Assembly (NCBI GenBank): GCA_900769815.1
Contig: CAAGID010000010.1
Coordinates: 1 to 56,904 of the forward strand
DNA: 56,904 bases
Origin: Clostridia bacterium
GTDB taxonomy: Bacteria; Bacillota; Clostridia; Christensenellales; QALW01
Direction of reading: 5' to 3'
Shown here: positions 1-8,799 of the stretch, one piece after another
Position numbering within the stretch: position 1 is the first letter of the stretch
Layout: every line of letters begins with the position of its first letter
Program-made: the position numbers and the translations under genes
The notes under the pieces: model-generated
What the model was told of the DNA's origin: nothing
What the model saw: only the letters and a program-made list of their open reading frames with translations
The model's database searches: none

Positions 1-1
1 G

Positions 2-2047
2 TACTCGCCTATTATAAATAATATTTTTAAGCGTTATGATATTCCTGTTTACACAGATAAAAGCCACGATATTACTGCACACCCCGTTGCATCATATCTT
101 TTTTCAATCTTAAAATGCGTTATATACGGTTTTACCCAGGAAAACGTAACAGCTATTGCTTTATCCTCTCTTACCGATCTAACCTGCAATGAGCGTGATT
201 CTTTTATCTCATTTATAAGGGAAGCAGGCGTAAGGCCAAGGGAGCTTGAAAACGGACTTATCTTCAAAAGAGGCTCTGAAGAAAAGCAAGCAGAGTTCGA
301 TTTATTACGTTTTAAATTTATTGAACCGTTAAAAACTTTCAGAGAAACATTATTAAAAGCCCACACCGCAAGGGAGATGGCTTCAACTTGTTATACCTAT
401 ATGGAAGAATCAGGCATCTTTGAAAAAATACAAGCCTTAACGGATAAATACGAGGAAAAAGAATTATTTACTTTATCCGATATTACAAGTCAATTATGGA
501 ACAAGCTTATTGAGCTTCTTGAAAGTTTTGCAGACCTTTCAGGTGACGATAAAATTTCAGTTTCAGAATTCCACGATACTCTTTTTGAAGGCTTTAAGGC
601 AACGCCTTTATCAACAATACCAAGCGTTTTAGATTCAGTTACCTTTGGCGACCTTTCAGCAACTAAGGAACAACACGTTCCCTACTTATATATTGTAGGT
701 GCAAATGATGGTGTTATTCCTGCCATTTACAGCGATGAACGTCTTGTTACGAAGGAAGAAAGTAATGTTCTCACTGAATATGGTATGGAGCTTGCACACA
801 CAGAAGAAACAGAAGATGCACGCACACGTTATACCATATATTCGGCAATATGCTCGCCTATAAAAAATCTTGAATTTTCTTGTCCTTTATTTACTCCCGG
901 AGGAAGCTTACAAAGACCTTCTTACATATTTAGAAGATTACAAACGCTTTTTCCCTTAATTACAAAAAAGAACTATAAAAAAATTGTGCCGTCGGAAGCG
1001 TTGAAAGAGCCTCTTTCAAGAGAACAGGCTATGCTTGATATGGCGCGTGATAAGTTTAATTCGCCTGAATCAAAGGCATTACTCAACTTTATGCAAGGAA
1101 GCACTGACAGAAAATTTGAGATTCTCAAAAACGAGGCAACCCAAAGAGAGCAGAATATTTCTCCCGAACTTGCTTCATTGTTGTTTTCATCTGATAAGAC
1201 CACAAGTATTTCTCAGATTGAAAAATATGCAACTTGCCCTTTTATGCACTTTATTGAGTACGGTCTTCATCCTGAAGAATCCCGTGAATACAGTATAAAC
1301 AGTCTTGATATTGGTTCTGCGTTACACACTACCCTTGAGCTTTTTACGAAAAAATCAGCACAAAAGCAACTTACCCGTGAAGAATGTTATAAAAATGCAT
1401 CGGATATATTTGAATCCCTTTTACCTGAGATTCATTTGGGTGCAATGCTTGCAACAGAGCGCCAACAGGCATTTAACGATATGCTTAAAAATATTGCTTG
1501 TGAAGGTGCCTGGCAGATAAAACAGCATATAGGTAATTTTACAGTTATCGGCGAAGAAATTTCTTTTGGCTATGGTAAATATCCGCCTATTGAAATAAAA
1601 ACCGAATTGGGCACAATCTATCTTAAGGGAAAAATTGACCGTGCAGATAAACTTGAAAAAGACGGTAAGGTATATTTGCGTATAATCGACTATAAAAGCG
1701 GCAACAAAAGTTTCTCTGAAAAAGAACTTTTGAAAGGCACAAACATCCAGCTTGCAATATATATGACGGCACTTATAAACGCTTACAAAGACAGTATTCC
1801 TGCCTCGGCGCAGTATATGTCCATTACCGATAATAAGTTTTCGGGTCCGGAGTTATTGGAGTTTAACGAGAAAGGTGTAACCCGCGAACACTTTAATTTT
1901 CTGTTAAATTCTGCCGTAGACGTGGCAAAAAATCTTTCTGAAAATATGTTAAAAGGTAATATTGAAACAAAGACAACTGACTGTTCTTATTGTAAATATA
2001 GTGCAGTTTGCGGAATAAAACACAAGGAGGAAACAAAAGATGCCTAA
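2..2047 (+). CDS. addB: AddB, helicase-exonuclease subunit (5' end outside window)
   Basis: C-terminal part of the AddB subunit of the AddAB (RexAB-type) recombination helicase-nuclease, which resects double-strand breaks for RecA loading. The reading frame is open from base 2, so the start lies upstream; the first internal Met is at 377. Visible features are a RecB-like nuclease core (LKGKIDRAD followed by LRIIDYKSG, giving the Asp and D-x-K residues) and four cysteines expected to hold a 4Fe-4S cluster: one in YATCPFMHF and three in CSYCKYSAVCG near the C-terminus. It overlaps addA by 8 bases, so translation is probably coupled. Confidence 0.95.
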   Translation, partial: YSPIINNIFKRYDIPVYTDKSHDITAHPVASYLFSILKCVIYGFTQENVTAIALSSLTDLTCNERDSFISFIREAGVRPRELENGLIFKRGSEEKQAEFDLLRFKFIEPLKTFRETLLKAHTAREMASTCYTYMEESGIFEKIQALTDKYEEKELFTLSDITSQLWNKLIELLESFADLSGDDKISVSEFHDTLFEGFKATPLSTIPSVLDSVTFGDLSATKEQHVPYLYIVGANDGVIPAIYSDERLVTKEESNVLTEYGMELAHTEETEDARTRYTIYSAICSPIKNLEFSCPLFTPGGSLQRPSYIFRRLQTLFPLITKKNYKKIVPSEALKEPLSREQAMLDMARDKFNSPESKALLNFMQGSTDRKFEILKNEATQREQNISPELASLLFSSDKTTSISQIEKYATCPFMHFIEYGLHPEESREYSINSLDIGSALHTTLELFTKKSAQKQLTREECYKNASDIFESLLPEIHLGAMLATERQQAFNDMLKNIACEGAWQIKQHIGNFTVIGEEISFGYGKYPPIEIKTELGTIYLKGKIDRADKLEKDGKVYLRIIDYKSGNKSFSEKELLKGTNIQLAIYMTALINAYKDSIPASAQYMSITDNKFSGPELLEFNEKGVTREHFNFLLNSAVDVAKNLSENMLKGNIETKTTDCSYCKYSAVCGIKHKEETKDA

Positions 2048-5000
2048 GTGGACTGAGCATCAACAAGCAGTAATCCACCACAAAAACAATAATCTCCTTG
2101 TTTCAGCAGCGGCAGGAAGCGGAAAAACTGCCGTTATGATTGAGCATATTTTTAAAACTGTAACAGAAACAAATACTTCTATTGATAAAATGCTCGTTGC
2201 AACGTACACAAATGCGGCGGCGGCATCAATGAAGGAAAAGCTTAATCAGAAATTTGATGATGCACTTTCTCAGAATCCTAATAACGAGAAACTTTTAAGA
2301 CAGAAACAGTTGCTCGAAAGGGCAAATATCTCAACTATTCACGCTTTCTGCATTAAAACCTTACGGAAATACTACTTCCGCACTCCTCTGTCCCCTGATT
2401 TCAGAATTTTTGAAGCTTCACAGATAAAGGCACTTTCAAATGCCGCTATATCTGAAGTTATGGAAGAGGCTGCAAAGCAATATAATAACGGACTTTTTCC
2501 TCAATACAAAGACGTGCTTATTCAGTTTGCAAAGGCAAAGAACGATAAAGCCGTTGAAGAACTTATAACGGACCTTGAAAAAGCTCTTGAGCCGCTATTA
2601 AATCCCCAAGATTTTAAAAATCGCGTATTAGAGCTTTATAAGGATAGTGAAGGTACGGAATATAAAAAATTTCTTAAAGAATATTCTGATCTATTATTAT
2701 CTACAGCCGTTTCCCACGCTGAAAAATTAGCAGAAGAATATAAAGACACTTCAATAAAAGACGACGCAATACGCCTTATGGACGGATATATAACTTTCTT
2801 TACAGAGGCTCTTGAAGCGGAAGATATTGCTACAAAAAATCAGTTATTATCAAGAACTATTCCCTCTGTAAGAATGAAAGCCTCGCCGTTAAAAGACGTT
2901 TTAAAAAACAACTGTGCGGTTATAAGAAAAATTCGCGACACGGTAAAAAATCTCACAGCCAATAAGAAAGATTGGAACTTGACATTTTTGCTTCCTGCCA
3001 TCGAAGGCTTGTTTATCCTCCACGAAAGGTACGTTGCTCGTTTTGAAGAATTTATGCTTAAAGAAGGCGGTACAAACTTTACTGGCGTATTAAGATATAT
3101 GACACGTCTTCTTGAAGAAGACGAGGACATAAGAGAAGATTTAAAAAACAGTATTGATTACATTTATATTGACGAATATCAGGATACAAATGCATTTCAG
3201 GAGTATATAATTTCTTCACTTTCAAAAGGAAATAATATGTTCTTTGTTGGCGATATAAAGCAAAGCATATACGGTTTCCAAAGTGCAAGACCTGAACTTT
3301 TTAGAAATAAAATGGATACATATCAATCAGGCGTTACGGGTGACAGAATAAACCTTATGAATAATTTTCGCTCTTATCCTGAAATACTGAGCGGAATTAA
3401 TTTCATATTTAAAAATCTGATGACAAATGAAAAAGTTTCAGAAATAACCTACAATACCGATGCATATCTTTATCCCTCGCCTAACGTTACCTCTAATCAA
3501 TATTTTGACTGTCTATATATTGACGGCAACAAACAGATTTCTAACGAATTGCTTATTACAGAAGGCAATAATGACCAGGAAGCCTATATTATTGCATTAA
3601 AAATAAAAGAGTTGCTTAACACAACCATTATTGATAACGGTGTAATGCGTCCCGTACAATATAGGGATATTGCCATTTTGGGCAGAAACACCAATATCGG
3701 TAACAGATTTGCACCTATATTTAATTTAATGGGTATCCCCTATTCAAAGCAGGAAAAAGAACAAAGCGATGATTCAGATACCACGCTGACTATTATGGCT
3801 CTTTTGCGTCTGCTTACATTAAGGAGAAACGACGTAGACCTTATAACTGTTTTAATGTCTCCTATGGGCGGTTTTACCCCTACGGAAGTTGGAAAAATCC
3901 GCGTTGAAAATAAAAAATGCAGTTTTTATGAAGCATTAAAAATCTATAATAAAAGTCCAAAGATAAAGAAAAAAATTGATGATTTCTTTAATCTTTTAGA
4001 TGACCTTGAGCTCATTGAAAAATCAATGGGACTTGCCGATTTTATTGAATATCTTACCAATGAAACGGGTTATATTTACCATACTGCATATCTGCCCAAA
4101 TCTTCAAAAGAGCAAGAAGCATTGAAAAATCTTATTTCCGGTGCACGTGCATACAGCGAATTTTCCGACAAGGGATTGCTTGGATTTTTAGATTATTATC
4201 AGAACGTTACTGAACCTCAGGGTAGTGGTTTTACTCTTGACGAAAACGACAACAACGTGCATTTTATGACAATACACCGTTCAAAAGGTCTTGAGTTCCC
4301 TATCGTTATCGTTGCAGGTTGTTCTGATTTAAGTAAGCCTTCTTCAAAATCATATTTATTTGATGAAAAGTTCGGGTTTGCTTTCAAATATAATACAACT
4401 GATGAATTTAACGTACGCACCGAGCATTCCTCACAAGTTATCGACGTAATTAAAGTATCACAGAATTTACTTGAAACTGCCGAAGATTTACGAGTATTTT
4501 ACGTCGCACTTACCCGTGCAAAAAATAAACTTATATTATCAGTTAACGGCACAAGAAAGCATATTACGGAAAGCTGTACTCCCTTATCAATGGGCGTTAT
4601 TGCAAATTACAAGACTTATTCTGAGCTTATTTTGCCATTGTTCCTTTATCATAAGGACGGCGAAAATTTGCGTCAGTACGTTTCTGTGGGAGAATTTGAT
4701 TTTGATAAAGTTATTTATGATGAAAGTGATTGGAATATTGAAGTCTTTGTAAACCCTGAAATTCCTGAAGAAAATGAAGTTTTTGAGGACGCAGAGGAAT
4801 TCAATGAAGCACTTTATCTTGAAAAAGCAAAAGCGAATTTTGAGTGGAAATATCCCTATTCTTCAGCAACCACTCAAAGAACGAAGCAATCCCCCAGCAA
4901 AAAAGCGTTGCGGACAAGAATTCCTTTAAGAAAGCCGAAGTTCGATGATAAGGAATATAAAGGTGCACAAAAAGGTACCGTAGTACACTTTTTTATGGAA

Positions 5001-5441
5001 CACGTTTCTTTTACTTCAAAAGAAAGTGCGAAAACGCAGGCTGAAAATATGCTTATATCCGGTATTTTAACCCAACAAGAATTTGATGCTTTACCCTTTG
5101 AACAACTTGAAGCATTTATGAATTCGTCTTTTAAAAAGAGAATGGAAGCCTCATCCCTAATTTGCCGTGAACGCTCATTCTGCCACATTATTCCTTTTGC
5201 AGAAACAGGCGACGAAGCTCTTGTTCAAGGTATTATAGACTGTTACTTCTTTGAAGACGACCATATAATTCTGCTTGATTACAAAACTGATTTCATAAAA
5301 GATAACCTTGATGAGCATATTCTTCATCATACACCCCAGTTAAAAATGTATAAATCAGCCCTTGAAGAATTATATCCCGGAAAGACCGTTTATCCTTATA
5401 TACATTTCTTCCACGTAAATAAGACAGTGGAAATAAAATAA
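2040..5441 (+). CDS. addA: AddA, ATP-dependent helicase/nuclease subunit
   Basis: Superfamily 1A (UvrD/RecB-type) helicase with a C-terminal nuclease, 1133 residues, close to the usual 1200. Motifs in order: Walker A AAAGSGKT (residues 23-30), motif Ia VATYTNAAAA, Walker B IDEYQDTNAF, motif III VGDIKQSIYGFQ, motif IV NNFRSYPEIL, motif V HRSKGLEFPIV, motif VI VFYVALTRAK, and the nuclease core QGIIDCYFF/LLDYKTD near the end. It unwinds DNA 3'-5' and, with AddB, degrades ends until a Chi site. The ATG overlaps the addB stop and follows AAGGAGG inside addB. A 10-bp inverted repeat directly follows the stop. Confidence 0.97.
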   Translation: MPKWTEHQQAVIHHKNNNLLVSAAAGSGKTAVMIEHIFKTVTETNTSIDKMLVATYTNAAAASMKEKLNQKFDDALSQNPNNEKLLRQKQLLERANISTIHAFCIKTLRKYYFRTPLSPDFRIFEASQIKALSNAAISEVMEEAAKQYNNGLFPQYKDVLIQFAKAKNDKAVEELITDLEKALEPLLNPQDFKNRVLELYKDSEGTEYKKFLKEYSDLLLSTAVSHAEKLAEEYKDTSIKDDAIRLMDGYITFFTEALEAEDIATKNQLLSRTIPSVRMKASPLKDVLKNNCAVIRKIRDTVKNLTANKKDWNLTFLLPAIEGLFILHERYVARFEEFMLKEGGTNFTGVLRYMTRLLEEDEDIREDLKNSIDYIYIDEYQDTNAFQEYIISSLSKGNNMFFVGDIKQSIYGFQSARPELFRNKMDTYQSGVTGDRINLMNNFRSYPEILSGINFIFKNLMTNEKVSEITYNTDAYLYPSPNVTSNQYFDCLYIDGNKQISNELLITEGNNDQEAYIIALKIKELLNTTIIDNGVMRPVQYRDIAILGRNTNIGNRFAPIFNLMGIPYSKQEKEQSDDSDTTLTIMALLRLLTLRRNDVDLITVLMSPMGGFTPTEVGKIRVENKKCSFYEALKIYNKSPKIKKKIDDFFNLLDDLELIEKSMGLADFIEYLTNETGYIYHTAYLPKSSKEQEALKNLISGARAYSEFSDKGLLGFLDYYQNVTEPQGSGFTLDENDNNVHFMTIHRSKGLEFPIVIVAGCSDLSKPSSKSYLFDEKFGFAFKYNTTDEFNVRTEHSSQVIDVIKVSQNLLETAEDLRVFYVALTRAKNKLILSVNGTRKHITESCTPLSMGVIANYKTYSELILPLFLYHKDGENLRQYVSVGEFDFDKVIYDESDWNIEVFVNPEIPEENEVFEDAEEFNEALYLEKAKANFEWKYPYSSATTQRTKQSPSKKALRTRIPLRKPKFDDKEYKGAQKGTVVHFFMEHVSFTSKESAKTQAENMLISGILTQQEFDALPFEQLEAFMNSSFKKRMEASSLICRERSFCHIIPFAETGDEALVQGIIDCYFFEDDHIILLDYKTDFIKDNLDEHILHHTPQLKMYKSALEELYPGKTVYPYIHFFHVNKTVEIK

Positions 5442-5473
5442 CCAAAAGACTGACGATTTGTCTGTCTTTTGGT
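5441..5473 (+). terminator. Inverted repeat after addA, possible terminator
   Basis: ACCAAAAGAC (5441-5450) and GTCTTTTGGT (5464-5473) form a perfect 10-bp stem around a 13-base loop. It starts on the last base of the addA stop. No clean U-run follows, so termination may be weak or Rho-assisted, or the element may only protect the 3' end. Confidence 0.5.
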
Positions 5474-5511
5474 TCGTACCTTAAAACAAATATTCAGTGT
5501 ATATTTTTATG

Positions 5512-5540
5512 TTGACATTCTTAAACAAATCAGCTATACT
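5512..5540 (+). promoter_or_regulatory. Sigma-A promoter of small RNA 1
   Basis: TTGACA (5512-5517), a 17-base spacer and TATACT (5535-5540). No coding sequence on this strand follows before rpsF, 2.1 kb away. The predicted start is at about 5547, exactly where the structured RNA begins. Confidence 0.75.
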
Positions 5541-5546
5541 AATATT

Positions 5547-5621
5547 AGAGATAGGTAACAGGTCTGTCGGTGCCTCTTTTTGAGGTACGGTATTTCCCAT
5601 GACGCCTGTCTCTATTTTTTT
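5547..5621 (+). ncRNA. Unidentified small structured RNA 1
   Basis: About 75 nt. The outer stem pairs AGAGATAGG (5547-5555) with CCTGTCTCT (5605-5613), with one G-U pair, and is followed directly by a run of seven T. An inner hairpin pairs GTGCCTC (5570-5576) with GAGGTAC (5582-5588) around TTTTT. A consensus promoter sits at the right distance upstream. The 3' side of the outer stem plus the T-run should act as the terminator. I do not recognise an Rfam family; it lacks the SRP GGAAG motif and the riboswitch cores I know. Because no gene lies just downstream on this strand, a free-standing sRNA is more likely than a leader. Confidence 0.6.
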
Positions 5622-5693
5622 AGTGTGTTTTATTGTTTCTGTATTCTCCCCTGTATAACCATACTTTGGGGTAAATTATTTGGAATATGTCCG

Positions 5694-5722
5694 TTGACAG
5701 ATTCTTTTGTTTGTGATATTTT
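5694..5722 (+). promoter_or_regulatory. Promoter of small RNA 2
   Basis: TTGACA (5694-5699), a 17-base spacer and TATTTT (5717-5722). The predicted start near 5730 coincides with the first base of the closing stem of small RNA 2. Confidence 0.6.
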
Positions 5723-5729
5723 ATTTTCA

Positions 5730-5806
5730 AAGATACCGTTTGTTAGGGCATAACCTCCGGGCCGCCCCAGGCCGTTAATTCGATCGGCGGTATCTCTTAT
5801 TTTTTA
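5730..5806 (+). ncRNA. Unidentified small structured RNA 2
   Basis: About 75 nt with the same plan as its neighbour. The closing stem pairs AGATACCG (5731-5738) with CGGTATCT (5788-5795) and is followed by the T-rich CTTATTTTTTATT. Inside are a GTTA/TAAC hairpin and a GC-rich segment with a GCCG/CGGC hairpin. It has its own promoter. The 3' end touches the stop codon of the small minus-strand gene at 5804, so the two transcripts converge. Family unknown. Confidence 0.55.
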
Positions 5807-6158
5807 TTCATCTTTCATTAAGTCTATCCAAGAATGTTTGATTTGTTCAATTCCTTCTTTTTCGTATTGTTCCACACACCATTTAAGCTCAGTTTCCATT
5901 TCTTCTTCATTCAAATTTATATAACTTGACCCTTTCATGCAAATTTGTCCATTTTTAAATATTTTAATTTTATTTCCTTTACCTTCTTCATAAACTTTGT
6001 ATTGAACCATAACATAATCTTTGTATTGAACCATTAGAATGTCTTTTTCATCAGTTATGCTATCATAATCATGATCATAATCTATGAACGTTCGGATATA
6101 AAACCTAATAAATCCATGCTCATCTATATGCCGAAACAGCCCTTTTTATTTTACTCAT
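5804..6158 (-). pseudogene. Small unknown protein, apparently frameshifted
   Basis: The frame 6034-5804 encodes 76 residues beginning MVQYKDYVMVQYKVYEEG, an 8-residue tandem repeat. The same frame stays open upstream to about 6145 without a start codon. A well-placed ATG at 6158 with AAAGGATG before it reads MSKIKRAVSAYR and then stops in another frame. Removing one A from the AAAAA run near 6141-6145 would join the two into one protein of about 117 residues starting MSKIKGLFRHIDEHG. This suggests a recent frameshift, a sequencing error in a homopolymer, or programmed slippage. It lies just downstream of a decayed mobile-element protein. The function is unknown; a partner or immunity role is only a guess. 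Confidence 0.5.
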
Positions 6159-6237
6159 TTTTTCATCCTTTCTTTATTCAATTACTGTCTAAATTTAAGT
6201 CGTTTTTTCTCATATATTACACTTTTTGTACCTTTAT

Positions 6238-7482
6238 TTACAAAAAACTTATATCTCCTTCAGAAGTTCCTTGCTGATTTCCATTGCTCTTTTTGCCACC
6301 TTCTCCGCTTGAAGTCCCTTTTCCATTTCGTCTGCTATTTTCGATAAGCCGGTCTCTATATTCTGCCGCCTTTTCATATTCCATTATTGGAAGTTTTGAC
6401 AAATCAGGAATTTCGCCATAATCACCGATTTTATTTGCGAGAGTTCTAATCTCTTCGCCATTATGCATCCAAAATATAATATCGGGTTCACCGTCTCGCT
6501 CATAATCCCAATCCTTTGGAGCACTTTCACGTTCAAACGTTGTTCTTGCTACCGGAATAAATCCGTGTTGCCAATACATTTGAGAAAGTCCACCGTTAAA
6601 ATTATCAAGTTTTACGCCACCGTTTTCAAGTGCAGTTAAAAGTATAGATGAAACAGCCTTCTTTCCTTTGTAATCAGGATTCTTAAAAACTGAAATAATA
6701 TCGCCGTCAGGAGTAACCGCCACACCTACGTTGTTATCTTCTGATAAAAAGAGCATATTCTGCTGATAATCTGAAACTTCGTATTGTGTAACAAAGGCAC
6801 CATGTGAATTATTTATTTTTGCTTTTGCAATAGCATCATAAAAACTCTCTGCACTATTTATCTGTTTAAGTTCAACAGGCGTTGCACCCTTTTTAATTAG
6901 GATATTCTTTAAAGTGCTTCCAATTCCTCGATAATTCTTTCGTCCGTCCAATGCGGAAAATCTTTTCTCCACCCTTGAATCAGTACTTGTGAAAGTTTGT
7001 CCTGATACTCCGGCATTTCTTCCGGCCGTAATTTCTTGTTCTCCATCATTTCCACCTCTTGTTATATTATACTCTTTTTTCGCGTCTTTGTCTATATTAT
7101 ATTTAATATTTTTGTCAACCGTCTTAGTTTCCGTCAAAAGATTCCTGAATTTTCCTTCAAGAGCTTTAATCTCTCGTAACTGCTTTGAATTACCGGGGAA
7201 TAATGCCTTTAAGTCGTTAATAATATCAAGAATCCATTGTATAAACTTATTCCTGGTGGGCTTATCTAACTCGCTTAAAAGTCTGTCCATACCGCTTTCA
7301 TCGTTAAAAAGCATATCGGCGACAAAATCAGTAATGTTTTACTTAAAAGTCTTGTTTGCTTTAACAGAAAATTCCTTTACAGATGGTTCTGTTTGTGATA
7401 AAGTATTATTTGACCGAGGAGAACGCGGAGCAGTAGAAGCATCCTTTGCTTGATGTTTCGCCGCGGTAACTCGGTTATTTTT
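6238..7482 (-). pseudogene. C-terminal remnant of a large phage or conjugative-element protein
   Basis: From ATG 7314 the frame encodes 358 residues. The first 60 (MLFNDESGMDRLL, then LFPGNSKQLREI) resemble the helical tail region found in MuF-type and large polyvalent proteins of phages and integrative elements. After a low-complexity linker comes a domain of about 200 residues containing GAFVTQYEVSDYQQN and GGLSQMYWQHGFIPV. Its family is uncertain; a GNAT-like or toxin-type domain is possible. The C-terminus is low-complexity Gly/Ser/Asn. The same frame continues upstream beyond a single TAA (7339-7341) for 47 more codons with similar composition (...FSVKANKTFK, stop, NITDFVAD), so the present start is probably internal to a truncated gene. 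Confidence 0.55.
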
Positions 7483-7485
7483 TCA

Positions 7486-7563
7486 ATGCATTAAAAAGTT
7501 TTGGATTTTCGACAATCAACCCATATTTTAGCCAATTTTTATAGATTTTCATAAAAATCAACA
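7486..7563 (-). pseudogene. Short reading-frame fragment upstream of the phage-protein remnant
   Basis: A 25-codon frame (MKIYKNWLKYGLIVENPKLF...) ends just before the remnant, in a different frame from it, and nearly reaches the rpsF promoter. It may be another piece of the same decayed locus. No ribosome binding site or homology is evident. Confidence 0.2.
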
Positions 7564-7571
7564 AAAAACAC

Positions 7572-7600
7572 TTGCCAAATTAAGGCTTGTATGGTATTAT
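7572..7600 (+). promoter_or_regulatory. Promoter of rpsF-ssb-rpsR
   Basis: TTGCCA (7572-7577), a 17-base spacer and TATTAT (7595-7600), giving a leader of about 70 nt before rpsF. Confidence 0.65.
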
Positions 7601-7623
7601 TATTCGGCAGATAAAATTTCCTT

Positions 7624-7645
7624 GTTCCTTTATGAATAAAGGGAC
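7624..7645 (+). promoter_or_regulatory. Hairpin in the rpsF leader, candidate S6:S18 autoregulatory site
   Basis: GTTCCTTTA (7624-7632) pairs with TAAAGGGAC (7637-7645) around a TGAA tetraloop, giving 9 bp with one G-U. It lies 31 nt upstream of the rpsF start. Many bacteria control this operon by S6:S18 binding to a leader hairpin. I cannot confirm the conserved internal-loop bases, so the assignment rests on position and stem only. Confidence 0.35.
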
Positions 7646-7675
7646 CATTAAGACCATAAGGAGGTGAATTGAAGT

Positions 7676-7963
7676 ATGAATAAGTACGAATCACTCTACA
7701 TCATCAACCCCAAGCTTGACGGCGAAGCTACAAAGGCTTTAATCGAAAAGTTCGCAAACCTCGTTACTGAAAACGGCGGTACAGTTGATGGTATTGAAGA
7801 GCAGGGCGTTAAGAAACTTGCATACGAAATCAATTTTGTAAACGAGGGTTTCTATGTTCTTATGAACTTTACCGCAGCACCTGCATTCCCCGCAGAGCTT
7901 GAAAGAAACTTCAAAATCAGCGAGGACATCATGCGCTTCATCGTTATTAAGAAGGAAGCATAA
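7676..7963 (+). CDS. rpsF: 30S ribosomal protein S6
   Basis: 95 residues beginning MNKYESLYIINPKL, with the S6 fold signature VKKLAYEI...EGFYVLMNF and the C-terminal DIMRFIVIKK. S6 binds S18 on the platform of the small subunit. The start follows AAGGAGGTGAA with 8-10 bases spacing. First gene of the conserved rpsF-ssb-rpsR operon. Confidence 0.98.
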   Translation: MNKYESLYIINPKLDGEATKALIEKFANLVTENGGTVDGIEEQGVKKLAYEINFVNEGFYVLMNFTAAPAFPAELERNFKISEDIMRFIVIKKEA

Positions 7964-7986
7964 TTAAAATTAAGGAGTTTTGATTT

Positions 7987-8409
7987 ATGAACAGAGCAAT
8001 GCTTATCGGAAGACTTACCAAGGATCCTGAATTAAGAGCAACCGCCAGCGGTATCGCAGTATGTACTTTTACTATTGCCGTTGACCGTCGTTTCGCAAAC
8101 CGCGACTCACAGACAAGGGAAGCTGATTTTATTCCTGTTGTTGTATGGCGTGCACAAGCTGAGAACTGCGCTAAATATCTGCATAAGGGCAGTCAGGCCG
8201 CTATTTCCGGTTCAATACAGACAAGATCTTACGATGCACCTGACGGATCAAAACGTTATATCACTGAGGTTGTTGCAGACGAAGTTCAGTTTTTATCCCG
8301 TCCCAGCGGAAATGACAATAACGACGATGCTGCACGTGCTCAGAGCTTAGGAAATTCCCCCTTCGGCGATAATATTGAAACCGTTGAAGATGAGGATATT
8401 CCGTTCTAA
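7987..8409 (+). CDS. ssb: Single-stranded DNA-binding protein
   Basis: 140 residues. The N-terminal OB fold (MNRAMLIGRLTKDPELR, FTIAVDR, FIPVVVWRAQAENC, DGSKRYITEVVADEVQFL) is followed by a short acidic tail ending DEDIPF, the conserved tip that recruits DNA-repair partners. It binds and protects ssDNA as a tetramer. It lies between rpsF and rpsR, as in most Firmicutes, and AAGGAG precedes the ATG. Confidence 0.98.
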   Translation: MNRAMLIGRLTKDPELRATASGIAVCTFTIAVDRRFANRDSQTREADFIPVVVWRAQAENCAKYLHKGSQAAISGSIQTRSYDAPDGSKRYITEVVADEVQFLSRPSGNDNNDDAARAQSLGNSPFGDNIETVEDEDIPF

Positions 8410-8431
8410 AATTTATTAGGAGGAAACGACT

Positions 8432-8680
8432 ATGTCCGAAAAGGATTTTAAGAAGATGCGTAATAACCGCAGACCCAGAAGAAAGGTTTGCCAGTTCTGC
8501 GCAGATAAAGTTGAAGCTATTGATTACAAAGACGTAGCAAAGCTTCGTAAGTTCATTTCTGAGCGTGGTAAGATTCAGCCCCGCAGAATGACAGGCACTT
8601 GTGCAAAGCACCAGAGAGAGCTTGCAACAGCTATCAAGCGTGCACGTACAGTTGCTCTTCTTCCCTACAGTGTAGACTAA
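8432..8680 (+). CDS. rpsR: 30S ribosomal protein S18
   Basis: 82 residues, with the basic N-terminus, FISERGKIQPRRMTGTCAKHQR and AIKRARTVALLPY typical of S18. Three cysteines (CQFC and TGTCAKH) suggest a zinc-binding C+ paralogue. The start follows AGGAGG; a GC-rich terminator begins 7 bases after the stop. Confidence 0.98.
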   Translation: MSEKDFKKMRNNRRPRRKVCQFCADKVEAIDYKDVAKLRKFISERGKIQPRRMTGTCAKHQRELATAIKRARTVALLPYSVD

Positions 8681-8686
8681 TTTATT

Positions 8687-8716
8687 GGCGGACTAAATTG
8701 TCCGCCTTTTACTTTT
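8687..8716 (+). terminator. Terminator of the rpsF operon
   Basis: GGCGGAC (8687-8693) pairs with GTCCGCC (8700-8706), a perfect 7-bp stem with a 6-base loop, followed by TTTTACTTTTTTT. Confidence 0.9.
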
Positions 8717-8799
8717 TTTATTTTTTCTCAATACTTTATCATATTTTTATCATATTCTCACAGTATAATAAATACAGAAACTTTTTTAGGGAGTATTTT

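Noticed and set aside
5547..5621. SRP RNA or a known riboswitch
   Set aside because: No GGAAG/GCA SRP core and no recognisable aptamer consensus; no downstream gene on the strand.
8599..8799. Longer start for the HtrA-like protease
   Set aside because: The extension lies within rpsR and across its terminator; ATG 8800 has its own ribosome site.
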